NCBI RefSeq assembly: GCF_024586455.1
Contig: NC_065921.1
Coordinates: 28,827,135-28,891,134, forward strand
DNA: 64,000 bases
DNA from: Bactrocera neohumeralis
Lineage: Eukaryota; Arthropoda; Insecta; Diptera; Tephritidae
Direction: 5' to 3'
Part shown: positions 1-13,200 of the stretch, piece by piece
Position numbering within the stretch: the stretch's first letter is position 1
How the letters are laid out: every line of letters starts with the position of its first letter
Translations under genes and position numbers: made by a program
Notes under the pieces: model-generated
Database searches by the model: none
What the model was told of the DNA's origin: nothing
Seen by the model: the letters and a program-made list of their open reading frames with translations, nothing else

Positions 1-1264
1 AATGCCGAAGCGCCCTCACACGATCAGAATAAAGTATTTAAATTTGAGCACACCAAGGACTTCACCGTCGCCATAAATGAGGAATTCCTAGAACACTGTA
101 TTGAGGGTGCGCTATCGGTTGAGGTTTGGGGTCACCGCAGCGCCGGTTTCTCCAAGACCAAAGGCTGGGAAGTGGAGCAACAGCAGGCTAAGGCGCGTTC
201 GCTAGTCGACCGCTGGGCGGAATTGTCGCGTAAGATCGAATTGTGGGTGGAAATACATGAGCTGAATGACAACGGTGAATACTCGCCGGTGGAGGTGACA
301 AATCGCACCGAAGTGCTCACCGGTGGCATCTATCAGTTGCGTCAGGGCCAACAGCGGCGCGTAAATGTGCGCGTCAAGCCGGTACAAAATTCCGGCACCT
401 TACCGATCATCTGTCAGTCCATAGTAAATATTGCAATCGGTAGCATAAGTGTGCGTTCACGTCTACAGCGACCACTCGACTCGTATCAAGAAGAAGATCT
501 CACCGTGCTGCGTGAGCGTTGGAGTGAAGCGCTCGGCCGCCGACGCTCCTACCTCGATCAACAGATACAGAAACTAATCAAGAAGGAGGAAAAGACCGAG
601 GAGGAACGTGAACGTGAGTTGAGCTTGGTGCACCAGTGGGTCTCCTTGACCGAGGAACGCAATGCCGTTTTGGTGCCCGCACCCGGTTCTGGCATACCGG
701 GCGCGCCAGCCTCTTGGGAACCACCAGCCGGCATGGAACCGCACGTGCCCGTCTTGTTTCTCGATCTAAATGCCGACGATATGTCGGCGCAAAATACCAA
801 TGACGAATTCTCTGTTGCCGGTCAAAATTCGATACTCTCCAAAGAGCATGGACACAAATTCTACACGCTACAAATACTACAACACCTCGAAAAGGATGTC
901 TGCTCGATTGCCAGTTGGGACTCGTCCATGCACGACAGTCAGGCTTTGAATCGTGTCACCGAAGCGAACGAGCGCGTCTACCTGATCCTGCGCACCACTG
1001 TGCGACTCTCACATCCAGCACCCATGGATTTGGTGTTGCGCAAACGCATTAGCATAAACATAAAGAAAGGTCCAAGCATTACCGATCGCTTGAAAAAGTT
1101 TCGTTTGGTGCGCGGCGAGAATGCCATACTGCAGACGGGCGTCACCTACGAAGTGGTCTCCAACATACCAAAAGCATCCGAAGAGCTGGAGGATCGCGAA
1201 TCCTTGGCTCAACTGGCCGCCAGCGGCGATGACTGCTCCGCAAGCGATGGCGAAACCTACATCG
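1..1264 (+). CDS. Khc-73: Khc-73 exon a (5' end outside window): C2-like / DUF3694 region
   Basis: Open from base 1 in frame 1, so the exon begins at or before the window edge. Residues 1-421. It starts with the kinesin-3 stretch preceding the tail (EEFLEHCIEGALSVEVWG near residues 27-44), typical of the C2-like segment in KIF1/KIF13. The DUF3694 block follows, with a charged helix around residues 180-215 (KKEEKTEEERERE) and then a Pro-rich linker (PAPGSGIPGAPASWEPPAG). The exon ends ATC G|GTGAGT, phase 1. GC content is much higher than in the flanking introns. Confidence 0.92.
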
Positions 1265-4200
1265 GTGAGTGGTCGTTTGTTGTTGTTATGTTATATATTA
1301 ATTAAATTTAATTTTGTATGCTTAGAAAAATACACGCGCGGCGTTTCCGCCGTGGAGAGCATACTGACGCTCGATCGCTTACGCCAAAGCGTCGCCGTCA
1401 AAGAATTGGAGACTGCGCATGGTCAGCCGCTATCGATGCGCAAGACGGTCAGCGTGCCCAATTTCTCACAGGTACTGTATGCCACTCAAGCTTTCGGCTC
1501 ACAATTATTCGTAGCTACGCCACCAGTCACTACCAGACACATCGTAGTTAGTTGTGTTTTTCGACACAAAAGCTTTATTATTTTCCGCCAAATTCTCGTA
1601 TCACAATTTTAGCTGCTTCTACTATACTACCTACGCATACATATGTATGTACTACACTGTATATATGTGTGTATGCGTGTGTATATGAATTATTTAACCG
1701 ATTACTAATTTGAATTCGTAACTTTGAACTATATTACCAAGCTCTAAAACAAAATTCTTCTTTTTTCTCACTTTTTTGCGCTTTCACCTCAAAAAAAAAT
1801 AAAATATTTACAAAAACAAATAACCAAAACTTAACCAAACAAATTTGATTCAATATGTCAATATGTGTGTATTGTCCTCACCAAATGTCGAACAAAATTT
1901 GAATTCTACCACCTCACCTATGTACTACAATTATTAACAAACTTATTAACCACCAACAACAAAATTGAAAAAAAAAACAAAAAAATTATTGAAACAAACA
2001 ATATTTATTGTTGCAATGTTAATTGGTGCGTAAAAATTATGAAATAACCGCCGTCTGCACATAAACACATTCGATATACGTTGAACGTACATGTACCGTT
2101 AATTTGTAACTCTCCGTCTGTCCAACAGACGGTTAAAGAAACAACAACTGCAAGTGTAAGTATGCGAAGTGTGCAAAACGAAATTGAAAACATTTTTGAC
2201 AAAAACAACAAAGTCAAGCATTAAAAGTGGATTTGAAGGCAGCAATAAGAATTTGTAATATTTTGTTTTTGCTTTTCTGTGTTGTCATGGCATTTTATGC
2301 GCCGCTGTGGTGTTCTAATGCCAAGAAAAAAATAAATAAAAATAATTTTAAAAATAAATATAATTTTTGGCGCATGATTTTGTAACCCAAAACCGGCAGC
2401 ATAAATATATTCATTTTTATTTTTAAATGAATTCTTAAGGGTTTGAGAGACTTAAATACTGCCAAATTAAAAAAAGAAATTGAATAAAAATTTATATAAA
2501 ATCTTGCAAATTGTATTAAAATTAGTAAACTGGAATTTTTAGTTTTTCTACACGACAATAATCTATAGATGCTCGATACTTACACTCCTTTTTTTGTAAA
2601 TATTTTTTATTATTTTATTTATAAATATTTATTTTTAATAAATTGAAGAAATTTTTCTTGATATTATATTTTTTATAAATAATTTGTTTACTTTTATTAA
2701 TAATTTTTGTTATAAACTATTTTATTAAAAAAAAATTATAAAATTTTTAATTATTATTTCTTTATAAAACTTTTTATAATTTTTATTAAAAATATATTAT
2801 TTTTATTAAAAGAATTGAATAATTTTTATACATAATTTTGTACATCTAATATTATTTTTTCTTAAAATTTTTTTTTAGTAATTTTTGTTACAAACTATTT
2901 TTGGATTTATGTATTTAAAAAAAGTCTTCAATATTTTTTACAAAATTTTTTAATGTTTATTGTAAATATTTTTTAATTAAATAAATTCAAAAATATTTAT
3001 TACAAATTTTTGTATATTTATTGTTTTTCTTTATACTTTTTATATTTATATTTGTAAAATTTCTTGATAACTTTTTTTTTAAGATATTTATAAAATTTCC
3101 TTCTGATTTTTAAAACATTTTTAATTTTTTTATTGCTTTTATAAAATTTCTTAAAAATAAATTTTGCCAATTTTTTTTTATTGAGAATATAAAGACGCTG
3201 CTACTTAAACAAAAATATTTTTTTATTTTTTAATAATTTTTTAAAGGTTTGAAAAGTGCCGAGATCTTATAATATTTAAATAAAAATTAATTTAAAATCT
3301 TGCCAAAGTATTTATATATTAAATTTAGTAAAATTATATTTGTAATTTTTAATTTTTCTACTCAAAAATAATTTTTTCGATTACTTACACTCATTTCATT
3401 ATAAATATTTTTTTATTAAATAAATTGAATAAATATTTCTTAATATTATTTTTTTAAATAGTTTGTATAAAGTTTTTAATAATGTTTGATACAATTTTTT
3501 ATTAACTATTTTTGCATTCATTTTTAAAAAATCTCTTTATATTTTTTAATTTTTTTTCTAAATTTTATTATAAATATTTTTTTATTGAATGAATTGAATA
3601 ATTTTTATAAATATTTTTATTTATCTATTATTATTTTTTTTCTAAATAATTTTATTATCTATTTTTATAAAATTTCTCGATACTTTTTTTAACTGTTATT
3701 TTTTTTATAATTTTTATTACAAATATTTTTTTTTATTAAATAAATTGAATAAATTTTGTTTTTATTAAATGAATTCAGTCAATTTTTCACAATATTATAT
3801 TTTTATAAACTATTTTTTTAATATTTATTTAAAAAAATATAAAATTTTTAATTATTATTTTTTTTATCAAATTTTTATTATTTTATTATAAATATTTTTT
3901 TTATTATTATAAATAAATTGAATAATTTTTATAAATAATTTTGTACATCTATTGTTATTTTTCTTAAAAAATTTTATATTTGTAATAATTTTTATATTTA
4001 TTTTTATAAAATTTCTTTAAATTTTTTTTAAATATTTTTTTTTTAATATTTGTGTTTTTTTTTTTTTTAATTTAATTATAACTAAAATTTTTACAGTTGA
4101 AAATATAAAGTTATTGTGACATTTGGGTCAAGGTAATCACCAACTTTTTATTATAAATATTGTTTTATTAAATGAATTGAATAATTTTTTTTTAATAATG

Positions 4201-7200
4201 AATTATTAAAAATAATTTATATGCATTTGCTATTATTTTTTTATTTACAGTGTTTTTGTTTTCTATAAATAATTTTTGTTTTAATAAAATTTCTTTATAA
4301 TTTTCTTTTTTAAGACTTTTAATATTTTTTTTTAAATTGCTTTAATTTTTTTTAGATTTCTTCAATTTTTTTTACAAAAATTATTAAAAATTTATTATAC
4401 ATTATTTTGCCGAAAATATATACAAATTACCAGGTGACTTAGTACATGCTTAGTTAAACTACCGCTTACCCTACACTCAGGTTAAAGTAATCTCCAACAG
4501 ACACTGAGTTTCAACTGACCATGGACTGTTAACAACAATTTGCGATTTTGCGGTTTTGCAAATTGTCAGTCGACATAACTTGTCTACCCTCAACAGGGTA
4601 TATTAAGTTTGCCAAGAAGTATATATGTACATATATATATGTAAATGACCAGCTTGATTGCATCAGCAGCTGAGCCGATTTAGCTATGTCCGTCTGTCTG
4701 TATATATGCGAATTTGTCCCTCAGTTTTTGAGTTATCGATCTGAAATTGTGTTCAAGTTCTTTTCTCTCCAAGAAGCTACTCATTTGTCGAAACCACTAA
4801 TATCGGACTGCTATAGCATATAGCTGCCATAGAAACTGAATGATCAGAATAAAGTACTTTTTTATTTGACAAGATATCTTCACGAAATTTGGCACGGATT
4901 TTTGTCCGAGGTAACGGTTCAACCTCCCAAAAAATTCAAATCGTTCAAATCGGACTTCTATAACATATAGCTGTCTTTAAACTTTTTTATTTGACAAGAT
5001 ATCTTCACAAAATTTGACACAGACTATCGGACTATCATATCGGATAACTATAGCATATAGCTGCAGTACAAACTGAATCAAGATCTTATAAGAAATCTTT
5101 TGTATTTCTGTAGGGTACTATAGCTTTGGTGCTACCGAAGACAACAATTTTTTTTTATAATTTTTGGTAGCCAAAAACTACTTTCTTATTTTGAAAAAAA
5201 AAAAATCTTCGCTAAATTCTTTTTTGTTTACTTAATCGATATATACCGGCTATAACGCGTAAGCCAATAAAGAAGAAGATATATACATAATAATTTGGAA
5301 AAAATAGCTTTAAAAATTATTAAAAACCGTAAGTATTTACTTTATCTACTTAATTACTTAGTTTACTGAATTACTCTCGGCATAAGTTGCAAATTTTACT
5401 CGTAAGCGTTCACCACAGCAGCACAAATGCAAATGACACATTAATCACCAATTAAAAAAAAGGAAAAAATGTGAAAAACAACAGCATACTGATATTCGAC
5501 ACTTCGAAAATTTCAGTGTTACCAAAAGGTGCACTTTCGAATCCACTTTTCATGTGCCACTTTTAAATGTGTGTGTTTTATATGTATGTATGTGTTTGTT
5601 TCATTCTTTTTAACTATATTTAATTACTAATTACTTTGGTACACAAACTTTTTAGAAACCCGTTTCCTTTTTTAGTTGTATCTAGTTTTTTTTTTATTAT
5701 CATTATCAATATGATAATATTATTTATAGCAAGTAGTCAATTTATATTATGTAGTCACATATAAATAGCGTACTTTATTGAAGGAAATTACATAATAAAT
5801 AATATGTAATTAAATATTGTTTCCATTTGAAAATCTCTTGTGCAGCTTATGCGTTTTGATGCGTCCATGGAGTCGCTGCTGAATGTGGGACGCTCCGAGT
5901 CCTTCGCCGATCTCAACAATCAAACATTGAACTCCAAGTTTCCAGGTACTTAAAAACTATAGAAATGCTTTGGAATATATTTATACATATTTTTTATATT
6001 TATTTTTTTTTTTACTTTTTGTCATTCAGCACATCCAGCCATACGCGACTTTGGCACACGCAATCGCCACAGCTTTGGCGGCAAGGGCAGCAATGACGAG
6101 CCGCCTTGCAAACCATTTGGCATTGGTAAGAATGGCTTTATGTGCGCTCAAGCACAGCGCTATTTTCAATTTATAATATTTTAACTGTAGTCGAGTTATT
6201 TATGTTTTTTTTTTCTTTACGCAAGCGCTGATCAAATTTTAATATTTTTTATAATTTTAGAATTTTTTTTTATTATTATTTTTTTATAAATTTTTTTTTT
6301 TGTTAATTTATTAATTTTTTTTAAATTTTCTTTTGTAATTTCTTACACCTTTTGCTCACACGCAAATTCGTGCATAATTTGTATTTTTTCACCCATAATT
6401 TGACAAGCAACTCTACAAAAATTTGCCACTTGCGTAATTTTTAGTTTAACGTATTAGTTTCTGGTTTCACTTTTATCATGTAAGAATTGTAGCTACAAAT
6501 TTTGCTTGTGCGCAAAATTTAAACTGCATTTTTCGACAAAAAAAAAAAAAAAAATTGCTGGCAATTTCTTAATTTAGATTTTCTCTTTTTAAATATTAGG
6601 TCCCAACCTAGTAATCATAGTATTTTTTTTTTTATGTAAAACTGCTTTTTATCATGTTAGTATTCATTAAAACTTAGCGTGTTCTAGTCGGTTTCAACCA
6701 GGTTATAACGTCATTTAGATTTTTTATATGTAACGGCCGTTCAATATTGGAGAGTTTAACTTTCAAAGTCTACTTTTTGTATAAAGTTGAATTAATGTCA
6801 GTGGCAATGGTAGAGAAGTAATTATTGTCACTTCGAAAAAATTAAAAAGCTTTGAAAAGTAGCACAAAACCACCCTTTTAAGTACTACCATTAATTTTTT
6901 TGTAAATGTAACTCTACAAAATATTTTTTTTTCGTGGATTATGCTTAAAGTTGAGAAAAAATCGTTTCCTTATTCGAAAGTTAGTTGATTATATGTCACA
7001 AATTCCAAAAATAACTCTTAATTCAATTACTTAGTGTGATTTTGGCTTCTCGTACCAGCTCGTACTTTTCTTATTGTAGAGTTATTTAACCTGGCAACAC
7101 TTTCATGGCAGTTTGAGTCGCTGCAGTAGTTTGAATTTTTAAAAAGATTGCCTTTTTCTGTGTTGCCTGCTCCCAACAACATAGTTCGATCTTCTAATAA

Positions 7201-10200
7201 ACCCAAGATTAAGTCGAAATCTCTGCCAAAATAATGTCTAATCCCACTTTTCGATTATCAACACTAGTAATATGCGCTCATTAACAACCCAACCCAACCC
7301 AACTTCTGTAGTATCCATTACTTGCGCTATTTCTGTATATATCCTACATTTTAAATGCAATTTGTAGTTGCTAACGGTTTACCAGCCAATCTACACACAG
7401 TTCTATCAACCAATTACCTTATCCCCCATCATTTTTCCTGCCACAGCAGTTTTCAAAGTAAAAAATTTTGTATTGAAAAAAAATCACTTTTTAAGATTGC
7501 CGTAAGAACACTCTGTAATTGAGTTGTACGTTTTCACTTTTCATATTTTATACGTATAACCGTTATAATATATGCATACATATATAGCTAACGTGCTTTT
7601 GCAAATCATTACTTTTTATGTACACGCTTCCCCGTTTTTTATGCAGCTTTTCCAAATTTCGCTAAAGCATTTGATGAATTGCTTTCTTGTTCTGCAAATA
7701 AAAACAAAAAAAAAACTAAAATAAATAATTATAATTAAAAGTAATTATTTTAACGTATCAAGTCCATCAAAATCGTACATCTCAAAACATTTACTTCATT
7801 CATCGAAAAATTAGCAAAAATATAGATTTCCAAAAACATTTATAACGATGCAGTTGAAAATTAAAAAAAAATTAAAGTATATAAAATATTTGAAATTTTA
7901 TAAAAAAAAAGTTTATGTTAAATGCTTAAGGGTATTCAAGAAACGAGTTACTTTCAAAATATTTATAAGATATTGTAGAAAAGATTTTTTAGTTAAAAAA
8001 AATGCTAGTTATTCAATATATATATTTTTTAATGTTAATGTTTTAATTATTTTATATAAAAGTACAGTTTTTCAAATAATTTTTAAATTACACGAAACCG
8101 TAATTTACTATTTCGCTTTATTTTATATTGTACTGCCTACATCTAGGCGTAAGTAAGAAGTAATGAATAAGCCTCTTCTTAAGTCTTCTAAGGTTTATAG
8201 ACTAAAATATATATAACCGAGTTATTTGCAGGTTATTATTTTTTCTGAAATAATATTTTAAAATTTTTCGCAATAAATATGTGAGACCACCGCTTTTTTA
8301 TTTTAAAAGCAAATTTTTTTATATATTTTTCTCGTTTTAAAAGGCCATATAATCTACATTATTGCTCTAAATAAATGTTTGAACACTTCCAAAATAAGTC
8401 GTTGCCTACATTTAGGAGCTACATAAATCAGAATGTAGCCATAAAGCTTTATTTATAGTTCAAAAAAATTTATTAGCCACGCAAAAAATAATAATTCATA
8501 GTCTGATAATCGCGTGGCAATCCTTATCTATTTGTCGCATCTTACTGATAAAAATGCAAAATTACAAGAATTTGTTGCCTACATTTAGGCGGCGTAATAA
8601 AAAATAGTCATGTCCTTGCAGGGAAAACTTTTTTATTTGACACAATTTCTTCACGAAATTTGGCACAGATTATTATTTTGATTAAAGTTATAATCTCCGT
8701 ATAAATTGTTCGGATCGGACTACTATAGCATATAGCTGCCATACAAATCTAATAATGAAAATAGTGTCCTTGCAAGGAAAACTTTTTCAATTGACAATAT
8801 ATCCACGCAAAATTTGGCAGAGATTATCGGTATAATATCCATAGTTATAAATATTTGCTCTAAGTTGCTTAGCTGCTGTCGAAACTAACATTTCTTGTTT
8901 TATATTTTTTTTGAAGTCCCTTTAAAAACTTTCCCATCTAATTGTTAATCTTTTTTCTCAACACATATTCCAAACATCAGTTAGTAGCTTTAGTTTCGCG
9001 CTTTATTTTATTTATAAGAAATAGTCATAAGTCTAATTATAAAAAGGGTAAAAAAATTTTTTTTTTTTATAATTAGGACATTATATTATAAAATTTTATA
9101 AAAAAAAGTTAAAAAATATTTTTTTTATAATCAGAAACATTATAAGTACATAGAATATTTAGTTTAAAAAAATTTTGTTCAAAAATTGTAAAACCTAGCA
9201 AACTTAAACTAGAATTATATGTCATTTAACTTTTTTTCCATTAACTCGCTTTTCTTTGCATTAATTTTAAAATCTAAGCAAATTTCAATGCTCAAATAAT
9301 TAATTTGAAATTTTTTAACACTTATTTTTTATCATTATTACTTTCTATCTCTTTGTTACCGCTTAACATCGCTCTCTTTAAACGCGTTCTGCAATTGTAC
9401 TTACTACTTCTGCTCCTCCGCTCCAACTTTTAAAACAAAAAAATTAAAATAATCAAAAAACAACTGCTACAACAACTATGTAACTACAACTCGCTATTCT
9501 AACGCACTTTTGGTTGTTTTTGTACGTTTAATTCATTCGAAACCTGAAACCTCCTTCTAATACAACGTTGTTTCTGTTTCCAATCAACCAAAACAACCGA
9601 CCAACCAATCGACCAACTAATCAAACGCATAAATTCACCCAAAACATCAGGCTCTATTCTGTCAGGTAAACAACAAAAGCAATTATTAGCGTGCAGCTAG
9701 CAAAAAAGCAACAAACAATTAGTTACGAAAACAACAATCGTCAATCGTTCGTACGTTCATTCGTTCGCTCGCTCGTTCGTTCGTTCGTTCACAATGCAAA
9801 AATTACAGTATTAACTAATTTGAATTGATTTGAATTTGTTGTAACGTTGGTTTACAGTTATTAATTTTTTATACATTACTTTTTCAAAATATTCAACTTT
9901 TGCGTAAGAAAACGAAAATTATTAAAAGCAACAAAAACAAATTGAAACATTACAAGCCATACTAACTGTTTACTAGTAAGCAATTACACGAAAAACAACA
10001 ACAACAAAACAAACTCAACTCAAATCAAACGCGTCGTAACTGTCAAAAAACACACTCGTATGATGTGCCATCTCTTTCTTCTTTCTTACTAATGCACCGT
10101 TATTTTCTTACAAACAACTTTAAACTTATATAAATACACACCACGAACATAATAAATATGTACATATGTATGTGTATAACTCCAGTTGCTATATACTTAG

Positions 10201-13200
10201 TACATAACTAGTTATCCTCCCGAGTTGTGCGCGTCATCGTGCTCGTACACACAGACATACTCGTAAAAACATATTTAAAAAAAAAAAAATTAATACATTC
10301 ACACTTACCTTTTAGCGCTCACTTGTCTACATAGCGTTTGTATGTACTGTCAGTGTAAAAATTACAAAAAAAAAACAAAAATTCTATAAATATCTAAATT
10401 GAAACTAACCTCAAGAAGCGCAGGTTATCGCAGTTGCAAGCTAGTGTCTACATAACCAGCATACGAGTTCTCTAATTCCCGCTCATTTCGTACGCCTTTC
10501 GTTCGTACCCGCATTCGAGTCATTTCATCACCCATTGGTGTCTATGCATTATTCGCCTCCATCATCTCATCTCATGAATGTCGTTGCATTGATTATTTGA
10601 GCACTTAGCCGAATTAGTGTTAGTTGATTGTAGCACACTGTAGTTGGCAACTCTGTTTTATAGCTGCATTTTAACTAAATAAAGTCTAATGTTTTTTGTT
10701 TACTTCATTTTTGTTTTTTTAATATTTTTTTTTTTTTATATATTTTTTTTGTAAATATTTTTTTTTGTTTTTGAATTTTTTTTGCTTGAAAATTTATTTT
10801 TTAAAATCGTTTATACATACATATATTTTTAACATCAAAATTATTTATTTACCATGGGAGTTTATTGTCAATTTGCATCAAAATAATTCTGTATGCCGAA
10901 GAAATTCGCTTTCTTCTACTTTATTGGCGTAGATAACGCTTACACGGTTATAACCGAGTTTACAACAGCGCTCCAGTCGTTCTTCCTTTTCGCTGATTCC
11001 AAGTGTATGTATGTATGTAGCTAGGTCCTTCTCGAACTGATCTTTCCAACTGAGTGGAGATCTTCCTCTTCCTCTGCTTATCGTGGCGGATACTACTTCG
11101 AATACTCTAAGAGCTGGAGTGTTTTCGTTCATTGTTGTTGTTGTTGTTGTTGTAGCGGCAGAATTCTGCCTGGTTGACAGTCCTTGGCCAGATAAAAATA
11201 CGGATCCGTTCCGGTTACCCGAGACCCAACTGTCGTGGGTACGGTGTTTTCATCCATTCGGACGACATTACCTAGCCAGCGTAGCCGCTGTCTCTTAATT
11301 CGCTGAACTATGTCAATGGCGTCTTACAACTCGTATAGCTCATCGTACCATCGACTGCGGTATTCGTCGTTGCCAATGCGCAAAGGACCATAGATCTTCC
11401 GCAAATTCTTTCTTTCGAAAACTCGCAACGTCGACTCATCAGCTGTTGTCATCGTCCTTGCCCCTGCTCCATTTAGCAGGACGATGATGATAAGTGACTT
11501 GTAGAGTTTGGTCTTTATTCATCGAGAGAGGACTTTACTTCTAATGGTCCAGTCAGTCCGAAATAGCACCTTTTGGCAAGAGTTATTCTGCGTTGGATTA
11601 CAAGGCTGACGTTGTTGTTGGTGCTAATACTGGTTCCAAGATAGACGAAACTATCTACGACTTCGAAGTTATGACTGTCAACAGTGACGCCTTGTACAGA
11701 CCCATTTGCTTCGCTTCCTTATCCAATCTGGAAAAAGCAGAACTAACGGCTTGGTAGATGAGGCCAATGATATCAATATCATCGGCATACGTCAGTAGCT
11801 ATACACTCTTATAAAAGATTGTACCTGCCCGATTAAGTTCTGCAGTTCGAATTATTTTCCCCTGCCCTAGATTCAAGAAGTCGCACGATAGGAAGTCGCC
11901 TTGTCTGAAACCTCGTTTGGTATCAAACGGCTGGGAGAGGTCCTTCACGATTCTGACGGAGCTTTTGGTATTGCTCAACGTTAGTTTGCACAGACGTATT
12001 AGTTTTGCGGGGATACCAAATTCAGACACCGCGGCATAAAGGCAGCTCCTTTTCGTGCTGTCAAAAGCAGATTTGAAATAGACGAAGAGGTGGTGTGTGT
12101 CGATTCTCTTTTCACAGGTCTTTTTCAAGATTTGACGCATTGTGAATATCTGGTCAATTGTTGATTTTCCTGGCCCAAAGCCACACTGATAAAGTTCAAT
12201 TAGTTCATTTACTGTGGGCTTCAGTCTTTCACATACTATGCTCGATAGAACCTTATATGCAATGTGGAGAAGACTTATTCCACGGTAATTGACGCGGCTT
12301 ATGGAATGTCTCATTTTGTGGACTGAGCAGAGATCATACTCTACAAAGAAGCTGATGGATGCTCCTTATCAGCTCTCTGCTGTATTTGAATAGCTTTGTC
12401 GACAAACCATCGGCCCTCTCCGATTTGTTGTTCCTCACACGGATGATTGCTTTTCGAACTTCTTCATGGTAATCGGGTTCACCATCTCCTGGCGTCATGT
12501 TTTCACTGCCCTTCGGCATGCTGCAGAAGTTCCATTCATTCAATTTAATATGCTCTGGGCAACAGTCACTAGATCACCTCTGGGGGTTCTACAAGAATAT
12601 GAGATAATAAAATGATAAAGACATAGAAGGGAAGTAGTTCTTCAGTGCAATTTTGGAATATTAGAGCAATGGCAATATAATGCGTTCGGGCTTCGCAAAT
12701 CGCACAAATATAGTTATAGAACCAATATAACCATATTCAACTTGAATTCGCTGCATTTCTTTAAAGGTCAACGTTTATATTAGCTGAAGGACATCTTTTA
12801 TATACACGAATACATATAAACTTGCATATGAACCCCCATTATTACTATGCCCTTACATTCTTCTGTGTTCTTTGCGCCAATTAATCATTGTGAAATGAGT
12901 GCAAGGGAGTTTTATTTACCTGGACAAAGGTAAATCAACACGACAATCCAGCCAATCAAGTTGCGCAAACTGTAATCCGTCATAACTGTAAACAAACATG
13001 CACATACATACACACACACGCACCTGTTAAATGTAAATGTGTGTGCGCTTATGGGTCAGCAATTAATTACAAGAACCCCAAACCCCCCTCCGCTCCATTC
13101 AGCAATTGCTATACAATTTTTACGAGCAACCCAAAATCCTTTAGCACCATATAAGTTTGTTTGTAATACATATGTGTGTGTAACGGCGAAAACGAGCGCA

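Larger units (their letters stand above)
1472..5845. other. Khc-73: Khc-73 intron, AT-rich
   Basis: About 4.4 kb of intron between exons b and c. From about 2580 to 4420 it is almost pure A/T with long T and A runs and no coding signal. The rest holds a reversed copy of the modular repeat (4584-5140) and a short LINE 3' tail (5241-5283). No conserved element is recognisable otherwise. Confidence 0.8.
6126..10894. other. Khc-73: Khc-73 large intron, 5' part
   Basis: AT-rich intron, with open frames of no coding character. It holds a thrice-repeated short motif (8131-8595), two reversed modules of the modular repeat (8620-8890), and a stretch at about 9350-10660 of clearly higher complexity. 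That stretch carries the candidate microexon and a (GTTC)n microsatellite, and may be regulatory or old unique DNA. Confidence 0.7.

Noticed and set aside
1326..1612. Extension of Khc-73 exon b past the donor at 1472 in an open frame
   Set aside because: The downstream residues look like translated intron, and the splice to exon c restores phase and protein character.
7848..8156. 102-residue Lys/Tyr/Phe-rich open frame on the plus strand
   Set aside because: The composition is that of translated AT-rich DNA. It has no family resemblance and lies inside a Khc-73 intron.
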